Shown here piece by piece: positions 32,228 to 41,678 of a stretch of 64,000 nucleotides of DNA. Position numbers and translations under genes: made by a program. The notes under the pieces were generated by a model. The model was not told where the DNA came from. It saw only the letters and a program-made list of their open reading frames with translations, and did no database searches. Positions within the stretch are counted from its first letter, which is position 1; each line of letters opens with the position of its first letter. The DNA comes from Chondrus crispus (taxonomy: Eukaryota > Rhodophyta > Florideophyceae > Gigartinales > Gigartinaceae): assembly GCF_000350225.1 (NCBI RefSeq), contig NW_005179159.1, forward strand, positions 62,001-126,000. Reading direction: 5' to 3'.

Positions 32228-32955
32228 TGTCGTGCACTGAGGGGGAAGACAGTAGGTCTCCCCTCAGGCAGAGCACCGCGCGTTCGAGGCGCGGGGGTTG
32301 ATTCGGGAGACCACCCGTGGGGTAAAACTGGCACGGGGTCCGGGCGTCTAACGCAGTAGGGAAAGTAAGGGAAAAAGGGAAAGCAGAGCCCAGGAGGGGC
32401 GGAGCGGAAGGGACAGCTGTCGCGCGGAGGGCAGGGTGTAACGGGACGACGCGCGCGGTAGAGATAGGTGGGAATCGGGACGCAGATGGCTCGCAGGGTA
32501 CCGTCGTAGGACGGGGACCGACGCGAGGCTACGACTCCGTTCCAGAAACCCGAGTTCTAGACCCAAAGCTTCGTGAGGGTTTACTTAGGGTCGGACGTCG
32601 ACTATATAGAAGTCGACGTCGGGACACAATAATAATAAAACTAATTAAAATAAAAAGGGCACGACACCCGTGACACGTGGTGGCGCACCACGGGTACACG
32701 TGGTTAGTGGCACGGATAAACGTGATGTATAACACGGGTACACGTGGGTAATGGCACGATTAACGTAAGGGATAACACGGGTACACGTGGGTAGATCTGT
32801 CAGTACTTTGACAGGGCTCCATGGGGCTTACACCCGGACACGAGCGAGGGTTTGGATACACGGTTACTCGTAGTATATATATCACATATGATAGTGAGGC
32901 ATTCCGCGTGTGCTACAGTACAGCACCGCGATTACGCGGGGCGGTCAGTGCTCTA
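32228..32955 (-). repeat. Second copy of the fragment C LTR
   Basis: Matches 20,542-21,235 closely throughout, starting TGTCGTGCACTGA and including GTACCGTCGTAGGACGG and CAGCACCGCGATTACGCGGG. No gag is attached. It is cut at 32,955 by the LTR of fragment B. Confidence 0.8.
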
Positions 32956-34788
32956 TGTGGTACAATTCCACACCACGACCCCCGGGGGGAGATGAGAACC
33001 GTCTGGACGGGCGGTTACTACTGTAGTAATCGTGCACGCGCCCTCTGAAAGCACAGTAGTACCTCCACGGCGTACACGTGGCATAACCGTTGGCGCCGGT
33101 CGTGGCCACGGGCACACGTGTGCGACCCGTTCGGTAAGTAATTAGCAATTAGTGGTTAATGGTACAAATTAGCCAATTTAGTACAGTAGCTGGTATACAG
33201 TATGTAACAGCTACTGTAGCGGGACAGGTGTCCTGGCGTTCCACTTAGGGGTTAAGACCGGGGGCACCTGCCCCGTTCCAGTAAACGCGGGGCAGACTCG
33301 CCTCCCTTCCCTTTACGACTTTTTGCTAACTGCGTCCGGTTTTACCTCTAAGTCTCAGGCTTCTAACCCGTGACCGGCTGTGTGGTTATAGCACCTCCAC
33401 TCAGCTGCGCCTCACCGGCCACGTGTGCCTTCCCTCTTTACGAGTTCTTCCGATCGGTTCGCGCTCGCGTGGGTACCCCGCATCGCGCGCTCCCTCACAC
33501 TAAGCCCCCCTCGTTTCCGAGTGGTCGGGACGTGGGCAGTTATACCACACTCTACACTGTAGTGCACGACATTTTGGTCTCCCGACCTGGAAACAGTCGA
33601 TACTCTCGTGTATTCGAGTGTCCTCTTCCCTGACCTACTTTCCCTTTCTGTATCTCTCCCCCCTGCGACTTTCCCTCACGCACCGACCGTTAGGTATATT
33701 CTCCATGGTGACCGGCTCCGAGTCGTCCCATGACACTCGTCCGAGAGACGTCCCAGCGCCCGTCGCGGCGTGGATCACGCGGAACCGTCGCGAAGGCCTC
33801 CATGAAGCCGAGAGGTTCTCCCTCAACTTAATCGAGGAGAAACTCAACTCGCACACCGCCAAGATCCGCGAGATGATGGACAGCCTTGTTGCTGGTAAGA
33901 TGGCCGCTCAAGCGGTGGTACAGTCCCAACAGGGACATGATCGCCTCGCCGCGCTGGAAGGCGTTCTCACTCGAGCGTGTGCTGGAAAGGGGTCCATCGT
34001 CGAAGAGACGCTCCTTCCTCTACGGGAGGAAGTAAATCGCCTGACGCAGGAAATCATCGACCTCCGCCGGCGTATCCTCGCCTTGGAATCGGCGCAAACA
34101 CAACCCGTTCCGGGTAGACAAGACGAGTCGACCGCGTCGAAGCCAAGATATAACCCGCAGGTACATGCGTTACAACCGTTAGACGAAAATCTACTGTTCG
34201 CCGACGTCACGAAATCGGCTCTCACGGCCGCCGGGATCCCGTTCCCCGATCCCCTGACGATGGAGGGACAACGAGATCCTATCCCGGACCTAGCGACCGC
34301 CCGAGGTCTGTCGCCAAGATCGTCCCGCGACAAGAAGGTCAAGACCGAAGGCCACCGTCACAAGTCCGGCCACGGAAGCCGACCTGACCGGAGGATTTAT
34401 TCGGTTACTCGGGTGGATCCCCGCCCTCAGCTTCAGAATCCGACTCCGATTCGGACTCCGAAGCCGGGGCATTCACGGTACCACAACCGACCTTCGGCCC
34501 TAAGGCGAAGGGTGTCACGGTGTGGAAACCGACAAACCACCGCTTCCTAAGCGCGTGTAATTATCGAGCTTGCCGTCTCGTGATTACCGACTCCACCGTC
34601 GATGCAAAGGTGTACGCCAGGATGCTCAAGGGCGTGCAATATCTCCTCGTCGTAAAGGGAGAGTACAAGTTTAACGGGTCGGACCGGATCAAAATCATCA
34701 GCTTTTTGGCTAGATGTAAGGAGAATTTCGACAACGCAGAAATATCGGAGGCAATGGCTCTCATGGCCTTGAACAGCAGTCGGTTCTA
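32956..34788 (+). mobile_element. Ty3/gypsy fragment B: LTR plus gag, truncated
   Basis: LTR 32,956-33,571 (TGTGGTAC...GCACGACA), primer-binding site 33,575-33,587, then a gag-like region (33,705-34,788) beginning MVTGSESSHDTRPRDV. This is clearly related to fragment C on the other strand. The gag ends in an ISFLARCKENFDNAE-type core and the element stops there, without pol. It is broken and 3'-truncated. It sits in the fragment C type LTR, so it is the younger of the two. Confidence 0.72.
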
Positions 34789-35879
34789 AAAAGGATTTTT
34801 CCAGAGTAAAAAGATTAACAATTTTCCCAAAAATAGGCTAAATTCTTACTGTAGTCATCCGCGCATACCGTCTATTTACGGCGCGACGACCAGAACCGCA
34901 ACGCGCCTAGTGCTCCCCTTCCTATTACCGCACCACCGAGACAGACCGTCTCCTTTTCCTCTCGATCCTCGCTCCGCCGTTGCCACAAACCCTCGAAATG
35001 GCCTCCCTTCCTGTCCTCGTCCCGACCGCGCGGCCCCTTCCCCGCCGCGCCATCTGCCACACACGCACGTCCTCCCACAACGGAAGAGATAGGTCATGCG
35101 CAGTTGTTCAGTAGTCTTGACAGTTTTCTCTACATGCGCCTCTGCGTGCCGCTTTACATCAATATTGTTATGTGTGGCAATCATTGCCACACATAACTTG
35201 GCATTATGCCAAGTTGCGGTGAGTTTTTGCCATGGCAGAGCTGGAGAAGGTTCTTCTTGTGATATATACAGCCGTCCCTCTTTTGTGTTGCTCACCGGGC
35301 CTTAATATTGTAAGACTAGCGATCCCTTCAGTCGCAGTGTAGACACACTTTGTGGACTTGATTGGGAATTGTTAGATGAACCAAGCAAAAGAGATCCGTC
35401 CGAAAAAACTTCAACGCCTCTGAGTATTGCTCTCCAAGACACTGAATAATTGCGTCCAACCCAGATCAATTCATCCGCCCATTGCGCAAATGACAGCCAT
35501 GTTCACATTGTCAGACATCGTTCCCCTGTTTCCGTGTGTCTACGCAAATGCATTCCAAGCATAATAAATAGATCACCATCTTCATTAAGGACCGTGTACT
35601 GTAGTCACCCAGTTTAGGGTCTGCGATATTGCATCAGCACCGCGCACTCGAGTGTGTGCAACGGCAAATCCAATTCGGACCACGTCTCCAAACTCCTCGT
35701 CACGTACAAGCTAAGCCCGACTGTCGTCGGATAATAATCACCTGCTTTCCCATAGTTATTGATATCTTTCCCCATCATACTACGCACATCGGCAGCATCA
35801 TGCTGTACTAACCACAGCAATTATCCACTTAGAGCGTGCACATTCATTTCAGTTTCCATCAATCTTCCTGCCTTCACGA
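34789..35879. other. Start of host-fragment mosaic, no intact gene
   Basis: Only short frames without recognisable domains. It contains the paired palindromes at 35,167-35,215. Minus-strand frames at 34,872-35,295 are low-complexity Arg/Gly-rich and unsupported. Confidence 0.3.
35167..35215. repeat. Paired fold-back palindromes (31 bp and 21 bp)
   Basis: Arms GTTATGTGTGGCAAT and ATTGCCACACATAAC surround one base at 35,182. Arms AACTTGGCAT and ATGCCAAGTT surround one base at 35,205. The two overlap by AAC (35,195-35,197). Both are exact. Confidence 0.9.
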
Positions 35880-36520
35880 CTAGTTTCCGCCGAATGCAAA
35901 TCCAAACCCAACGCTGCATTCCCGGACTGCATGAAGCAGTTTGAAACTGTATAGAAGCGCAGAGATTTTGTCGGAGAAATTCTCCGACAAAATCTCTGCG
36001 CTTCTATACTCTGGCAAATCCATTGGATTGAAGCAAGTTTGAGCCAAGGGAAGGCGCACTGTGTTCCCGGAGACATAATGAATCTGGAATTTTTGCACCC
36101 CATTCATACCCGGAAGCGTCTCAAAGCCCTCCAAGGGCACTTTGCTCTTTCCTGTCACAAACATCACGAGACGCGCCAGGTCTTCTTGATCCATGTTATG
36201 ATTACATCTTCAGAACCATGTGATCAGCGGTGATGCGGCAGTGTAGCCTGTATATTCTACATTCGCTTTCAAATCAGCCATGTCAATGTCTGGCAACCCT
36301 GACATGAGTAGTTCTAGCTCCAGCTCGTTATAGATCCTAATGTCGTCGTAGGGATGAGCTCTTAGAATCCCTTTTTGAAAGCTTCAATCTGCTTCTCGAT
36401 CGCCTTCGTCATACGCACTTCCGTCACCAACCGTACGTATACACTATTATCCTCTGTAACTGCAATTTCCCTTCCATTTAGCACCAGATCGACAACTGAT
36501 TGCTTTCCAAAATCATCATA
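35880..36520 (-). pseudogene. HECT E3 ubiquitin ligase, C-terminal fragment
   Basis: Reading on the minus strand: GREIAVTEDNSVYVRLVTE, LELELLMSGLPDIDMADL, VEYTGYTAASPLITWF, LARLVMFVTGKSKVPLEGF, then LPLAQTCFNPMDLPEY and a terminal GFGFAFGGN with stop. These are consecutive parts of the HECT catalytic lobe of the UPL/HUWE1/TOM1 type, including the catalytic Cys in HTCF-like AQTCFN. HECT ligases take ubiquitin onto this Cys and pass it to substrates. Breaks: an in-frame stop after KKGF (36,362), another after SPLITWF (about 36,211), and a 30-bp inverted copy inserted near 35,949-35,978 that keeps the frame. Everything N-terminal to the HECT lobe is missing and is replaced by MFD sequence. Confidence 0.82.
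35949..36009. repeat. 61-bp perfect palindrome inside the HECT fragment
   Basis: Two 30-base arms surround one base at 35,979. On the minus strand the first arm encodes HECT sequence (YRSAEILSEN) and the second arm is its inverted copy, adding ten codons. Normal HECT sequence resumes with KLLHAVREC. Confidence 0.92.
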
Positions 36521-37000
36521 TAGGTGAAATGTGCGTGGAATTGGCGTAGCTGAAATAAAGAGCGCATCAATACCGCGGTATCGGGCCCGAGTCTTCTCCT
36601 TTCGATTAACTCCCAATCTATGTTCCTCTTCAACGATCAGCAAGCCCAGGTCTGGAAAATACATTTGTCGTTGAGTAACATCTCAGTGCCTACGGCGACG
36701 CGCACCTCTCCAGAGCATAATCTATCTCTGTTCTCAATGTTTATCTTCCGTGAAGTAAATCTGGTCATGCGGGCCATTGCGACTTTGAGGGAGGCCCCTT
36801 CAAATCTGCTTCGAAAAGTATCGTAGTGTTGCTGCGCCAGAATTGTAGTGGGGGCAAGGATTGCGACATGCTTCCCAGCTGCCCAGACCCCGAGCCCCGC
36901 TCGAACTGCAACTTCGGTTTTTCCAAACCCCACATCACTGCAAAGCAATCGGTCCATTGGGAGTCGATTCTTACTCTCTCATGAGCTGTTTTTTTGTGAC
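36521..37000 (-). pseudogene. MFD-type transcription-repair coupling helicase fragment
   Basis: The minus strand reads MDRLLCSDVGFGKTEVAVRA (Walker A GFGKT), HVAILAPTTILAQQHYDTF, VAVGTEMLLND, then LGLLIVEEEHRLGVNRKEK (the DEEQ box altered to EEEH) and FISATPIPRTFHL. This order is that of the RecG/MFD superfamily 2 helicase core, and DEEQRFGV-like wording favours MFD over RecG. MFD displaces stalled RNA polymerase; in algae and plants it acts in the plastid. A one-base frameshift lies near 36,650, and the upstream part (to about 37,070) is in another frame. Only motifs I-III remain. It is fused in frame to HECT sequence at about 36,520. Confidence 0.78.
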
Positions 37001-37311
37001 CTCCTGGTCCTCGGCGACGACATCGGCTAGGTTCTTGCTGGTGAGCGTGACGACATTCGACTCGTCGGCGGCGACGAGAGAGGCGACGAGAGAACCGGTC
37101 AACTAGGGAGGAATGTTTCGAGGACACGTTTGGTGATCCGTTGATCGCCGAAGAGACGACTGTGTACGAATTTCCCAATCCCTACGTCCAAAAACCTTTC
37201 CCCGTATATTTGTTAATTTTTTTTGAGCGCATGCGGTGCCGTGTAATGAGCAAAGAAACAGCCGCACACAGCATTACATGCATCAATATCTGGTAAATAC
37301 CGGCAGGGTGT

Positions 37312-38302
37312 TCAACATTCTCCGAAAGGGTCTAGTGCTTCCCTAGTAAGGCGCTGGACAACATCGGGGATATTACCAGTCGTGTTCAACTCTGGAAAGT
37401 AAACAAGAACTGCCGCGGACGGTATATCACTCTGTGATTGATCGTTCTGTTTCATGGGGGCGTAATTGCCAGTGTAGCACAAGCTCTCTCCTCTCTGTCC
37501 CCGTACAAGTTTGAACCACCGAACAGTCAAAATAACGTTGACACTATTTGCATTCCCAACATGTTCAACTCTTCCCAACCAGAATGGTGTCACTTCGGTC
37601 ACGTTTGAGCCGCAGTTTACAGTTACCATGCTGCCCCTCTCATATGTGCACGTGTCCTCCACAGCCAATTCGCTTTCCGAATCATCATGCGAAGTCTCAA
37701 GGTCGCAGCTATCATCGCAAAAAGAAACAAATTGCCGGAATTCCCACTCTGGCAGGGCGAACTCCTTGCTTTCAATTGCGTCTATTTCGGAAAGAAGTGA
37801 TAACACATTTTGTCTACATCCAATTCTGTTCTCTGTCACATTTACGCGCTTGCAGTACGCTCTGATGTCCGCTTGGGAGGGCTTGTTAGTTTTATGGGCT
37901 CTGCTCTTGTCATATCAGGAACGAAATGGAGGAAAGAACCAATGAATCCTTCGATTCTATCAAGTTTCTGAAGTGCTTCCCTCTTTTCCACCATTTTGTA
38001 CCCGATCAGGCAGGTAACATGAGCACCACCTCCTTCGAGCTCATGAAAATCATCCCGCTCGAAGACAAACTTTCTGAACGCGAGCATGTTGTTGATTCTC
38101 GATGCAACTGCACTTTGTTTATAACATGCACCTGAGAAATTGTTCATCCCAGAGACGCGGCTAGCATGTATGTTGTTTTGTACTGACGCGGAGTTTCCCC
38201 CTTGACTTTCAACAATGTGCCTGTGAAGTTCCGAAACACAGGCTGTATTCCTATCCCGCATGAAGACAGAAATTCGGCTGAATCGGCGTTCAATGTCTTC
38301 AT
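37312..38302 (-). pseudogene. Unidentified protein, C-terminal part, cut off by an LTR
   Basis: Two successive minus-strand frames (to 38,302, and 37,839-37,312) appear to be one protein with a frameshift near 37,900. The N-terminal part reads HNEDIERRFSRISVFMRDR and FSGACYKQSAVASRINNMLA. The C-terminal part has a BAH-like beta-rich segment (PFWLGRVEHVGNANSVNVIL, RWFKLVRG) and ends EALDPFGEC. That combination recalls the tail of some large DNA-transposon proteins, but I do not recognise the family. The gene is truncated at its 5' side by the LTR starting at 38,303. Confidence 0.4.
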
Positions 38303-38895
38303 TGTGGTATAACCCCAAACGCAAATTAGATTAGGATTGGATCAGGGACAGTAAGGCAACGAGCCTTACAGCCATGCGCGCACACACGTGTCCTCCACGT
38401 GTACGGGACGCGTACTACACGTGGACTGTCAGCCCCGCCGGCTGACAGCGCTACAGTGTCGGTAGACCGGCACTACTGTAGAGTTATGATAGACTACGAT
38501 GTACATTAAATATGAGCGGACCGCCGGCGGTGGAGGACGACAAGCACGGACTTGTCAAGGATCCTCCACCTTGGTCCGCCCGCTTACTTTTAGGTACTTC
38601 CGTCCGTTTTACCTAGAAGCAGCACCGCGTGCGGGTTGAGGACGCGCGTAGCACGCCCACGAGCCGGCTCCGCCTCCGCCCGTCGGTACTGGAACGTCAC
38701 CCAGTACCGCTCCGGGGCGTCGAGGCGTAGAACCGCTCGCGCGTGCGCGCGTCCTCCCCGATCCCGCTCTACCACCGCTACCTCGAGCCCGTGCTCGGTA
38801 CCGTGGGTGGGCCGTGCTTCTGTCTTCCCGCCGATCGGGGTCTTTCCGAACTGTCAGTACTCACCCCCCTCGTCGTTGGGGGTGATTATACTACA
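38303..38895 (+). repeat. 5' LTR of the large gypsy element
   Basis: Starts TGTGGTATAACC and ends ATTATACTACA. It holds three CACGTG cores near 38,385-38,422 and a hairpin CTGTCAGCC...GGCTGACAG. Confidence 0.93.
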
Positions 38896-38896
38896 G

Positions 38897-38909
38897 TGGT
38901 CTCCCGACC
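38897..38909 (+). other. Primer-binding site of the large gypsy element
   Basis: TGGTCTCCCGACC begins one base after the 5' LTR. It is identical to the sites of fragments B and C. It would pair with a tRNA 3' end reading GGUCGGGAGACCA; I did not assign the tRNA. Confidence 0.8.
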
Positions 38910-38972
38910 TAGAAGACTCTCAAGATCGAACCGAGAAGACTATCGTTTACCTCCGCGTCCGTACGCGTCGAG

Positions 38973-41532
38973 ATGAGTGGCGAATATCCCACCTCGATTC
39001 GCTCGGAGCCCGCCGATGTGCGAGAGGCCGCGCTCCGCGTCCGAGTCGGCGACGGCGACGCTGGTCTCCGAGACCGCGAACCGTCGCCCGACTTCTCCGA
39101 AGGACGCGCTCGCGCGATGTACGATCGCATCGCGGAGTATATTGAAGATGTCCGAACATCCCTCCGTATCGACGTCTCCGACAGCGTCTACGCCCGCTGT
39201 ATGGATGAGTTGCGCTCCCTCCGCGAGGGAAGGTTTGAGCGCGTAACTCAGTCCTTGGAGAACCTGCGCGCTCTCGTCGACCAGCTACAGTCCCGTTTGG
39301 TACTGGTCGAAGAGGCGCGCATCGATTCCCCCGCCGTGGACGTTGCGGGTCGACCCGCGAGTGCAAACTCCGGGGTCCGACGCGACCCGCAACCCTTCCC
39401 ATCAGCCGAACAGATGGGAGCGTTCGCGCACATGGCCGCGGAGCTCAACTCAACGCGCCGCCGTGCCCGTGAGATGGAACAGACCTCGGCCGAGAGGCCG
39501 CCCGGAGCCCCCTCGAGTGGGCCCGGTGCCACTGTTCCTCCGGGCGCATCCGGAGCGCAGGAGTGGCCCCCGACTGGAGCCGTCACCAGTCGGAGGGCGG
39601 AGGACATCAAGCCGACGGCGGACGCGAACTTCGCGTCCGAGACTCAAGCCCTGCCGTATGCATCCGGAAGCATGCGGCAGTCCCGACGGGTACCGGACGA
39701 ACCCGACCGTGGCCGTGGAGGAGTCGCCCGCGGATCAGGGGAACCGATTCTCCCCTTCGATCCTCGCTGGGGCGGCTACCAGCCAGCGGATCTTACCGTG
39801 CATCCCGGCCCCGTCGACGTCCGAACGTTGCCCGTCACGCCGTTCGGAACGTTGGGCCCCGCCGAACCCGGGCTCGAGCCCGTCCATCAGCCATTGGCTG
39901 ATTTCGTTGCCGGCAACAGGGACAAGCCAGTATCATATACATGCAAACTACCAGTAAAATATCGGCCTTCATTATTCGACAGAAATTGGCCACTTCATAC
40001 ATATTTTCTACTAGGGCACGATGAAGAGCTTCGACGGTACTGACGCGATTCAGTTGCTCCCGTTTCTGAAGGATATCCGGATAACCTTCAATGCCCAGCA
40101 CCTGACCGAAGGTGTGGCAATCCGTGTCTTCGCTCACTTCCTCGAGCGGGACGCGGAGCGGTTGTATACGAGTTACACCATGCGCGGCCTCCGCGCCGGC
40201 CAGCTCCACGACGACACGAGCTGGCCTGGTCTCGTCAACCAATTTATCAAACGCTACCTAACCGACGACGTGTTGGGGGAAGCGTTTGATGCTGTCGCGT
40301 CGGCGCGACAGCTTCCTCACGAAACCGAGAACACGTTCGCAGACCGGCTGGAATCCGCCGCGTTCCGATGCACGGCCGTGTTCTCAGAACAAGCTCTCGC
40401 GCATTACTTCGTGCGCGGGCTGTCCACTGCGACCCGGGCCGCAGTGGCAGAGACGATGCAAAGGTTGCCCGGACAACAGAAGACCGAACTCTCAACGATT
40501 CGCCGTATCGCAACGGCCGAGGGTACAACCTACCGCGCTCGTCGCGGGTTGCCGCTGCCGGACCCGAAGCCGGCAGCGAAGGGAGTCCGAACTCCAAGGT
40601 CGCACGGAACAAGTTCGCCGGCGACCGCCCTCCACATTGGAGAAGATGAGTGGCAGGCCGACTCTGTCCTCATCACGCAAGGCTTCGAACGGGCAGGGGG
40701 CCGACCCCCTACGCCAGCTTCCCCCGGTTCGACCGGAAGCTTCGCAACGGCGTTCGCACACACGCCGAGGGCCATGGGTGGTCCGAACCACAACATGGCC
40801 GAGCTGGATATCTCCCGTCGAGAAGGAGACCGCGGGCTGCCTAACGTGCCTCGACTCACCGATGAGGAGGCACGCCACGCGGCGACTTTCGCGTCGACCG
40901 ATGGCAGCGCGTACATTTGTTGGCTGTGCCGGACGTACGGCCACGCCATGTACGCGTGCCCGTTCCTGTCTCCTGAACAACGTCAGTTCACGGCGTACAG
41001 GAACTACCGCTATCAGATGGAGACGCGCCCCGGAATGCGCAATCTCATCCAGCAGTCTACGCGGGCAGACCGAGGCCCGCGTCGAGGTGACCCGAGCCGA
41101 TCGGGTGGGGGCGTCCGTTTTGCCCCTCGTGAAGGCGGGTACCGATACCCGGGGACCGATCAAAGGGATCGACGTGACCCTCGTCGGCTGGATACGCGAT
41201 ATCCCCGTCGAGATGGGCGAGGCGACCGGGGCCGACCCCCGTTGCCCCAAGGGGTACAGAACGCCATCATGTACCTCCAAGACTGGGCTGGTGAGACGCA
41301 CCCCCAGCCCACGGAAGGAGGCGGAGGGGAGCCCGTTCTCTCCGCCCCTCGAATATTGCAACGGCCGGACGTTGCAATCCAAGGCCACGAAGTATCCGAT
41401 TACTTCGTAGAAGATGGCCAGTCGGGGTGGGGAAACCGTCCCCATCCGCGCGGCCAAGGGCCCGTCGACGCGCTAGCTAACGATAGCCAAGCGAATAGCA
41501 CTGACAGCTCGGGTAGTTCGAAAAACCCGTAA
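38973..41532 (+). mobile_element. gag region of the large gypsy element
   Basis: Starts MSGEYPTSIRSEPADV. It has a Pro/Arg-rich N-terminal part and then a capsid-like core (FLKDIRITFNAQHLTEG, FADRLESAAFRC). A zinc knuckle of the CCHC type follows (CWLCRTYGHAMYAC, spacing C-x2-C-x4-H-x4-C), and then an Arg/Gly-rich RNA-binding tail. Gag packages the element RNA in virus-like particles. Broken, about one break. Confidence 0.85.
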
Positions 41533-41678
41533 AGACGGTTACGTTCGCGCGGTCGCGTGAACCGTCTTGTCAAACCAACCTTGACCCGCCCCTATTTGTC
41601 CCCGGCGGGGGAGGGGAATGTTTACCGATATTATTCCCCTCAACCCCGCACAAGCGCACCGAGACACCCGTAAGATCG

